The notes beneath the pieces were generated by a model. That model ran no database searches. It saw only the letters and a program-made list of their open reading frames with translations, and was not told where the DNA came from. From JBBQYA01 sp038209155 (GTDB taxonomy: Bacteria; Bacteroidota; Bacteroidia; Sphingobacteriales; Sphingobacteriaceae), in the NCBI GenBank assembly GCA_038209155.1, contig JBBQYA010000060.1, positions 1 to 18,489 on the forward strand: DNA of 18,489 nt, given 5' to 3'. Positions 14,528-18,489 of the stretch are shown here, one piece after another (the first letter of the stretch is position 1; each line of letters begins with the position of its first letter). A program made the translations under genes and the position numbers.

Positions 14528-15298
14528 TTAAGGTTTTGAAAATACAGTTAAATCCAATTTTTCAAGGATTTTTGCATCTTCCATATTTATTTCAAATTCT
14601 TTGTTCAATGATTTTTTTGAAAGACTCAATTGTAAACCACCAATATCTTCGTAAGGTTTCCAATCATATATTTCACTTTCTTTATCACCCTCTAACAAGT
14701 ATTTCCAACGAATGATTTCATTATTTTTTGAATTAATAAAAATTTCATAATAATCGCCAGATGTATTTCCTATTCCTGTTTCAAATCGTATACCAGATCT
14801 GTGGCAAAGAATAGAATTAATAACAGTATCAGTCAAAGGAGTACAAACAACGCCAAGATCTTCTAATTTTACTGGCATCAACAACCAATAGGTATCATTA
14901 ATGAACGAATTGTAAGATTTTTTTAAAAGGTTTTGTTTTAATGAATCATTTTCAATCAGTTTCCCTTCTCGAAAAATTTCTCCTTTTTTAGTATTTACAT
15001 TGAAAAGAGAAATGATTTTCGAAGAGTCTTTGCCGATATATTCTAATCGATAATCACCTGAAAAGCGATCCCAAACATGTTTTCTTGAAAAAACTTTTTT
15101 GCCAGAATTGATAACAGAAAAACTGAATGTTAGATATCTCGTTTTCTCCCAGTTGGATTTTCCGCCTACACCAGACCAAATTTTCTGTTGGTTTTCTTTA
15201 CAAGTTTGCGCAATAGCAGAATTGCTTAAAAACAAAATAATCAACAAGCAAATTAATTTTGCTGTTGAATTTTTATAAAAATATAGATTTTGAGCCAT
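14528..15298 (-). CDS. secreted protein of unknown function, LolA/LolB-like fold suspected
   Basis: This 256-aa protein starts at an ATG. A signal peptide occupies residues 1-30 (hydrophobic core LICLLIILFL, cleavage-type end NSAIAQ). The mature part starts with a G-GKSNWEKTRYLTFSFS-type strand, then HVWDRFSGDYRLEY, a long run of beta strands, and late YDWKPYEDIGGLQLSLSKK. The early Trp/Gly pattern, with a strand of hydrophobic alternation after it, recalls Bacteroidota lipoprotein-carrier-like families with an unclosed barrel; I hold this only as a suggestion. Three cysteines are scattered (near 33, 152 and 165), two of which could form a disulfide. It lies 41 bp after the 41-aa lipoprotein and 6 bp before ytxJ, so it is likely in the ribH operon. 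Confidence 0.78.
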   Translation of the reverse strand: MAQNLYFYKNSTAKLICLLIILFLSNSAIAQTCKENQQKIWSGVGGKSNWEKTRYLTFSFSVINSGKKVFSRKHVWDRFSGDYRLEYIGKDSSKIISLFNVNTKKGEIFREGKLIENDSLKQNLLKKSYNSFINDTYWLLMPVKLEDLGVVCTPLTDTVINSILCHRSGIRFETGIGNTSGDYYEIFINSKNNEIIRWKYLLEGDKESEIYDWKPYEDIGGLQLSLSKKSLNKEFEINMEDAKILEKLDLTVFSKP

Positions 15299-15339
15299 AG
15301 CTCAAATATGGAATATTTGTAATTTCTTACAAAAAAATA

Positions 15340-15465
15340 TTACCACATACTGTTTTTACTCTTTTTCGGAGCACCGTAAGCAGGGCATTGAACCTGACTT
15401 GCACAAGATGATAAGATAGTTGCAGTAAATATAAATGCCACTAAGGCTACAAGCAATTTTTTCAT
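15340..15465 (-). CDS. 41-aa lipoprotein
   Basis: This short gene starts at an ATG at 15465 and ends with TAA at 15340. The sequence is a textbook lipoprotein signal: KKLL start, hydrophobic core (VALVAFIFTATI) and lipobox L-S-S-C with Cys21 as lipidation site. The mature part is only 21 residues (Cys21 to Trp41), with a second cysteine in VQCPAYG and a basic stretch KKSK near the end. Similar tiny lipoproteins with a C-P motif and basic tail are frequent in Bacteroidota genomes and of unknown function. It lies 51 bp after ribH and 41 bp before the secreted unknown gene on the same strand. At this length a chance match is possible, but a perfect lipobox in an operon gap makes that unlikely. 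Confidence 0.75.
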   Translation of the reverse strand: MKKLLVALVAFIFTATILSSCASQVQCPAYGAPKKSKNSMW

Positions 15466-15516
15466 GACACGTATGGATATAATTTTTTTCTTTTTACTGA
15501 TTATTGAAGCCGAAAG

Positions 15517-16014
15517 TTACAATGATTTTTGTCCTTTTGCAAGAGCAATCATTTTTAAAGCTGTAATTGCTGCTTCATCCCCTTTATTTCCAAGATTTCC
15601 GCCTGCTCTGTCTAATGCTTGTTCTAGATTATTTGTTGTTAGAACTCCAAAAATAATTGGTTTATTACACTTGATTCCTAAATTTATTAGTCCATGTGCA
15701 ACAGATGAGCAAATAAAATCAAAATGCCTTGTTTCTCCTTGAATCACACAACCTAAACAGATAATTGCATCTGGATGCAAAGAGTTTTCTAATAATTGTG
15801 CTCCTGCAACTAGCTCGAATGTACCAGGTACTTCAATTTTTTGAATAGCAGATTCAGGAATACCATGTGCTAATAAAGTATCTTTTGCAGCAGAAAATAG
15901 TCTCTCAGTAATATCTGCATTCCATTCGGCTACTACAATTCCTATTTTTATTCCGCTAGACATTTCTGGACTGAAATGTATCGAATTCAATTTGTTCTCT
16001 GGTCGAGTTGCCAT
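15517..16014 (-). CDS. ribH: 6,7-dimethyl-8-ribityllumazine synthase
   Basis: This riboflavin-pathway enzyme condenses 5-amino-6-ribitylamino-uracil with 3,4-dihydroxy-2-butanone 4-phosphate to give lumazine. At 165 aa with an ATG start it is of normal length, with a slightly extended N-terminus. Substrate-binding EWNADI is at 30-35, VPGTFELV at 62-69, GCVIQGETRHFDFI at 88-101 with the catalytic His97, FGVLTT at 122-127 and DRAGG with Arg136 (phosphate contact). Subunits normally form pentamers or 60-mers. It lies 17 bp after the TPR gene, a pairing common in Bacteroidota, and shares its promoter. Confidence 0.97.
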   Translation of the reverse strand: MATRPENKLNSIHFSPEMSSGIKIGIVVAEWNADITERLFSAAKDTLLAHGIPESAIQKIEVPGTFELVAGAQLLENSLHPDAIICLGCVIQGETRHFDFICSSVAHGLINLGIKCNKPIIFGVLTTNNLEQALDRAGGNLGNKGDEAAITALKMIALAKGQKSL

Positions 16015-16031
16015 TTAATTAAACGAAAAAA

Positions 16032-16691
16032 TTAATTAGAAGCTCTACCGATATACTTTTCAATTTCTTTTGCTTGAGCACTTTCAGAATATTCTTCCTT
16101 GATTTTCTTGTAGGTTTTTAATGCCTCTTCAGATTTCTTTTGTTGCTCGTAGCACATTCCTAACTTCATCAAATAAATAGGAGTGGTGTAAGAATTACTT
16201 TTATCGCCTGAGGCTTTTTTGTAAAAAGAAGTAGCATTTTCTAAATCTCCTAATTCAGAATAAGCATCTCCAATAGCGCCTTTTGCCATAGAAGAAACGA
16301 TTACATCACTGCTTTTGAAGTTTTTTAAACTTTCTATTGCTTTCTGGTATTCACCTTTTTTCAAATAAGAAACACCTAAATAATAAGTTGCTAAATTTGC
16401 TGCTTTAGTTCCAGAATATTCCTCTGAAATGCTTGCAAAACCTACAAAATTTCCATCACCATTGATTGCTTTATCAATGGAGTCCATTTCAAAGTAACGT
16501 TCTGCTTGAAACATTTGATTTTTTGCTTCAATTGCTCTTGGTGCTAAATAAAACTGTTGGTAAGAAAAATAAAGTGCACCTAATAGGATTACAGATCCTC
16601 CAATTATTAAGAGGCTATTTTTATTTTCGGTAATGAAATTTTCAATTCTGTCAAGGTATGCTTTGTAATTGCTATCTTCTGATACGGCCAT
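16032..16691 (-). CDS. membrane-anchored TPR protein (YfgM-like)
   Basis: This 219-aa protein starts at an ATG. A cytoplasmic N-terminus of about 25 residues is followed by one membrane helix at about 27-46 (LLIIGGSVILLGALYFSY), then an exported domain with several tetratricopeptide repeats. Visible repeats are YYLGVSYLKKGEYQKAIESLKNF, GDAYSELGDLENATSFYKKA and KLGMCYEQQKKSEEALKTYKKI. The arrangement matches YfgM-like proteins, which assist folding or secretion at the inner membrane. In Bacteroidota the gene regularly stands upstream of ribH and divergent to recF, as here. Its promoter at 16710-16739 matches the consensus exactly, so it is the head of the transcript that includes ribH and perhaps genes down to ytxJ. 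Confidence 0.9.
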   Translation of the reverse strand: MAVSEDSNYKAYLDRIENFITENKNSLLIIGGSVILLGALYFSYQQFYLAPRAIEAKNQMFQAERYFEMDSIDKAINGDGNFVGFASISEEYSGTKAANLATYYLGVSYLKKGEYQKAIESLKNFKSSDVIVSSMAKGAIGDAYSELGDLENATSFYKKASGDKSNSYTTPIYLMKLGMCYEQQKKSEEALKTYKKIKEEYSESAQAKEIEKYIGRASN

Positions 16692-16709
16692 GTTTTATTT
16701 TTAAGTTTG

Positions 16710-16739
16710 CAAAAATACATTTTTACAACTGAGAAACAA
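16710..16739 (-). promoter_or_regulatory. consensus Bacteroidota promoter of the TPR-ribH operon
   Basis: On the minus strand TTG (complement of 16737-16739), a spacer of exactly 19 bp, and TATTTTTG (complement of 16710-16717) fit TTG-N19-TAnnTTTG perfectly. The -7 box ends 18 bp before the TPR start codon, leaving room for a short leader. This is the best promoter in the window. Confidence 0.75.
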
Positions 16740-16909
16740 TAGGCAGATTACATTGTATCTGCATTTAATATTTAGGAAGGTTTTTATGGATATTTTTTTC
16801 AATCTCTTTTCCCTAATAATTTTATCGATTGTTTTAAAATTGTTGGTTTTAAAATAATAATTAAAGACATAATTTTCCATTAATCCTAAAGCTTTTCTTT
16901 CAAAATTTC

Positions 16910-16917
16910 TATTTTTG
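16910..16917 (+). promoter_or_regulatory. -7 box of recF
   Basis: TATTTTTG matches TAnnTTTG and ends 9 bp before the recF ATG at 16927. No TTG is found at the expected distance. The in-frame TTG at 16915 lies in this box and is thus unlikely to be the start codon. Confidence 0.45.
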
Positions 16918-16926
16918 TTTCCATTC

Positions 16927-18042
16927 ATGTATTTAAGAAATCTATCTGTTCTCAATTTTAAAAACTATCAAGAAGCAGAGCTTTCATTTTCTAAAAAAGT
17001 AATTTGTTTCACAGGAAATAATGGCGCTGGCAAAACCAATTTGCTGGATGCCATTCATTATTTATGTTTAAGTAAAAGTTATTTTAATCCAGCAGATTCT
17101 CAGCAAATCTATCATGATGAAGATTTTTTTATGGTTCAAGGGAATTTTGATCGATTAAAAAAAGACGAAAATATTCATATCGGACTGAGAAGAAATCAGC
17201 GAAAACTAATCAAAAGAAATAAAAAAGAATATGGATTAATTTCTGAGCATATTGGTCAGTTTCCATTAGTAATTAGTTCACCATCAGATAGTATGCTTAT
17301 CACCGAAGGTAGCGAAGAAAGGAGAAGATTTTTGGATGCAGCACTTTCACAAACAGATACAAGCTATTTAGATACCTTAATTTCTTACAACAGAATTTTA
17401 CTCAACAGAAATATGCTTTTAAAACAAATGCACGAGCGTAGAAATTTTGATGCAGATATTTTGGAGGTTTATAATGAGCAAATGCTTAAAAGTGGAGAAG
17501 AGATTTTTTTAAAAAGGAAAAATTATTTGATAGATTTCACCATCATATTTAATCAGTTTTATAATTTTCTAAGTGGTAACAAAGAGCAAGTGGAATTAAT
17601 TTACGAATCCCAACTTTTGGAAGGAGATTTTAAAGGCCAATTGCGTAATGCACTGGAAACAGACAGATTACTAAAACGCAGCACAATCGGCATACACAAA
17701 GATGATCTACTATTTTCTCTATCAGGAAAACCATTAAAAAAGTTTGGTTCTCAAGGTCAACAAAAATCTTTTTTATTGGCAATGAAACTAACTCAATATC
17801 ATTTTCTTAAAATTGAGAAAGGTTTTGCTCCCTTACTATTACTCGATGATTTGTTTGATAAATTAGACTACACAAGAATAAAAAATCTTTTGGAGTTGGT
17901 TTTGAAGGAAAATTTTGGGCAACTATTTATTACCAACACCCAAGCAGAACCTATACTTGACATTTTAGAGAAACTAGCTATAGAACCACAAATGTTTTTT
18001 GTGGAAGATGGAAAAGTTTTTGAAGTAATCGGGAAATCATAA
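16927..18042 (+). CDS. recF: DNA replication and repair protein RecF
   Basis: RecF is an SMC-like ATPase that, with RecO and RecR, loads RecA on gapped DNA and helps restart stalled forks. From the ATG at 16927 it is 371 aa, normal for the family; a longer TTG start would overlap the -7 box. The N-terminus YLRNLSVLNFKNY is diagnostic, Walker A GNNGAGKTN is at 30-38, the ABC signature region is KKFGSQGQQKS near residue 275, and Walker B is LLLLDDLFDKLD near 305. The segment ERRRFLDAALSQ is also typical. It is divergent from the TPR gene across a 235-bp gap. No dnaN or DUF721 gene follows within the window. Confidence 0.97.
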   Translation: MYLRNLSVLNFKNYQEAELSFSKKVICFTGNNGAGKTNLLDAIHYLCLSKSYFNPADSQQIYHDEDFFMVQGNFDRLKKDENIHIGLRRNQRKLIKRNKKEYGLISEHIGQFPLVISSPSDSMLITEGSEERRRFLDAALSQTDTSYLDTLISYNRILLNRNMLLKQMHERRNFDADILEVYNEQMLKSGEEIFLKRKNYLIDFTIIFNQFYNFLSGNKEQVELIYESQLLEGDFKGQLRNALETDRLLKRSTIGIHKDDLLFSLSGKPLKKFGSQGQQKSFLLAMKLTQYHFLKIEKGFAPLLLLDDLFDKLDYTRIKNLLELVLKENFGQLFITNTQAEPILDILEKLAIEPQMFFVEDGKVFEVIGKS

Positions 18043-18407
18043 ATCCTGTTAAAGAAATACAGCTTTTCCTAAGATAGGTTTACGCTAAAAAAGTAATTCA
18101 TCTACATTATTTGCCAATACAGTATTCGGTGATTGATATTGTCGAAATCATCAGTTCAAATTCATTTTGTGAAAAAAATTTGAAATTTTCATTTGTGGTA
18201 GATATAGTAATTTTGAGTTTAAAGTTAACTTAAAATGGTTCTGAGGCATTAATTAATGACTATAAGCTATTCCCGAATTGCTGGGAACTTTTAATAAATG
18301 AATATTAACTATTCCCGAATACCTCTTAGGTTCAAAATTGATATTGAAATTGGAAAACGTGCCTTTAGAATAGAGATAATTAGCAGCCGTTTTATTTTCA
18401 AACGTTA
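18043..18407. other. 365-bp non-coding region after recF
   Basis: No credible gene or clear terminator is visible between the recF stop and the possible minus-strand gene at the right edge. The region holds the imperfect direct repeat at 18255-18320. A short plus-strand ORF that begins inside the repeat looks spurious. Confidence 0.45.
18255..18320. repeat. 24-bp imperfect direct repeat, 42-bp period
   Basis: The units 18255-18278 and 18297-18320 agree at 21 of 24 positions; the last 12 bases, CTATTCCCGAAT, are identical. The 18-bp spacer includes GGGAA, which forms a 5-bp inverted repeat with TTCCC in the first unit. No third unit is visible on either side. Confidence 0.6.
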
Positions 18408-18488
18408 TTATACATATTTCAATAGTTCTTCAACAAGTTTGAAAACAGTAGTTGTGGATTCTTCTTTTGCTGGGTTTATGTGATGTAA
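18408..18488 (-). CDS. possible C-terminus of a gene entering from the right
   Basis: A minus-strand frame is open from the window edge to a TAA at 18408 (26 residues). Its text, ending INPAKEESTTTVFKLVEELL plus KYV, has the look of a helical, charged C-terminus, and the codon choice resembles neighbouring genes. It would be convergent with recF. The fragment is too short to name a family and may be chance. Confidence 0.35.
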   Translation of the reverse strand, partial: LHHINPAKEESTTTVFKLVEELLKYV

Positions 18489-18489
18489 T

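Noticed and set aside
16701..16955. 84-codon minus-strand ORF between the TPR gene and recF
   Set aside because: It starts with TTG, overlaps the recF start and the consensus TPR promoter, and its composition is that of AT-rich non-coding DNA (Lys, Asn, Phe, Ile).
18298..18483. 61-codon plus-strand ORF at the right edge
   Set aside because: It begins inside the direct repeat, shows no family features and lies opposite a more protein-like minus-strand frame.
1..18489. CRISPR arrays, tRNA or rRNA genes, insertion sequences
   Set aside because: No regularly spaced repeats, no cloverleaf or rRNA-like stretch, and no transposase or flanking inverted repeats were found by reading both strands.

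Overview
This window is a low-GC stretch of a Bacteroidota (Bacteroidetes) chromosome. The evidence is a run of typical family members: a TonB-receptor-like outer-membrane barrel, several secreted barrel proteins with Bacteroidota-style signal peptides, a monothiol bacilliredoxin (YtxJ), a fasciclin protein, an RskA-type anti-sigma factor, LipA, RibH and RecF. Upstream regions also carry the Bacteroidota promoter pattern TTG-N19-TAnnTTTG, with one perfect copy before the TPR gene. The class cannot be fixed from the sequence alone; Chitinophagales-like is a guess.

Layout. 1-3924 (minus): one probable operon, read right to left: succinate-semialdehyde-type dehydrogenase, a 71-aa unknown, an alpha/beta hydrolase, a secreted barrel-like protein and a SOUL heme-binding protein cut by the left edge. 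4038-4457 (minus): a single fasciclin gene with its own palindrome, leader hairpin and strong terminator. 4580-7322 (minus): a redox/stress operon of PPOX-fold protein, SDR, NADPH-dependent FMN reductase, DoxX and a small membrane protein, ending in an elaborate three-way-junction RNA with a T tract. A 23-bp near-perfect palindrome precedes it.

7323-10580 differs from its surroundings. A truncated OmpR-type response regulator runs directly, out of frame, into the C-terminal half of a TonB-receptor-like barrel, both on plus. The pair is flanked by about 650 and 830 bp without credible genes. It looks like the scar of a large deletion that removed the end of the regulator, everything between, and the front of the barrel gene.

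10581-13744 (minus): barrel-like secreted protein, lipA, then an ECF sigma factor and its RskA-like anti-sigma factor. The last two both lack an ATG and appear to start with TTG. 13801-14202 (plus): OsmC, whose 3' end overlaps the convergent ytxJ. 14192-16691 (minus): TPR membrane protein, ribH, a 41-aa lipoprotein, a secreted protein of unknown function and ytxJ, closely spaced. 16927-18042 (plus): recF. 18043-18489: mostly non-coding, with a 24-bp imperfect direct repeat and possibly the 3' end of a minus-strand gene.

Much of the window fits one theme: handling of oxidative, thiol and aldehyde stress at the envelope and in the cytoplasm (OsmC, YtxJ, FMN reductase, SDR, PPOX, DoxX, aldehyde dehydrogenase, SOUL protein), together with an ECF sigma/anti-sigma pair of the SigK/RskA type. 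In mycobacteria, SigK/RskA controls fasciclin-domain proteins; a similar link here is only an inference. I see no clear novel multi-gene defence or biosynthetic system. The best leads are the regulator::barrel fusion scar, the structured RNA at 4580-4676 and the palindrome at 7346-7368.
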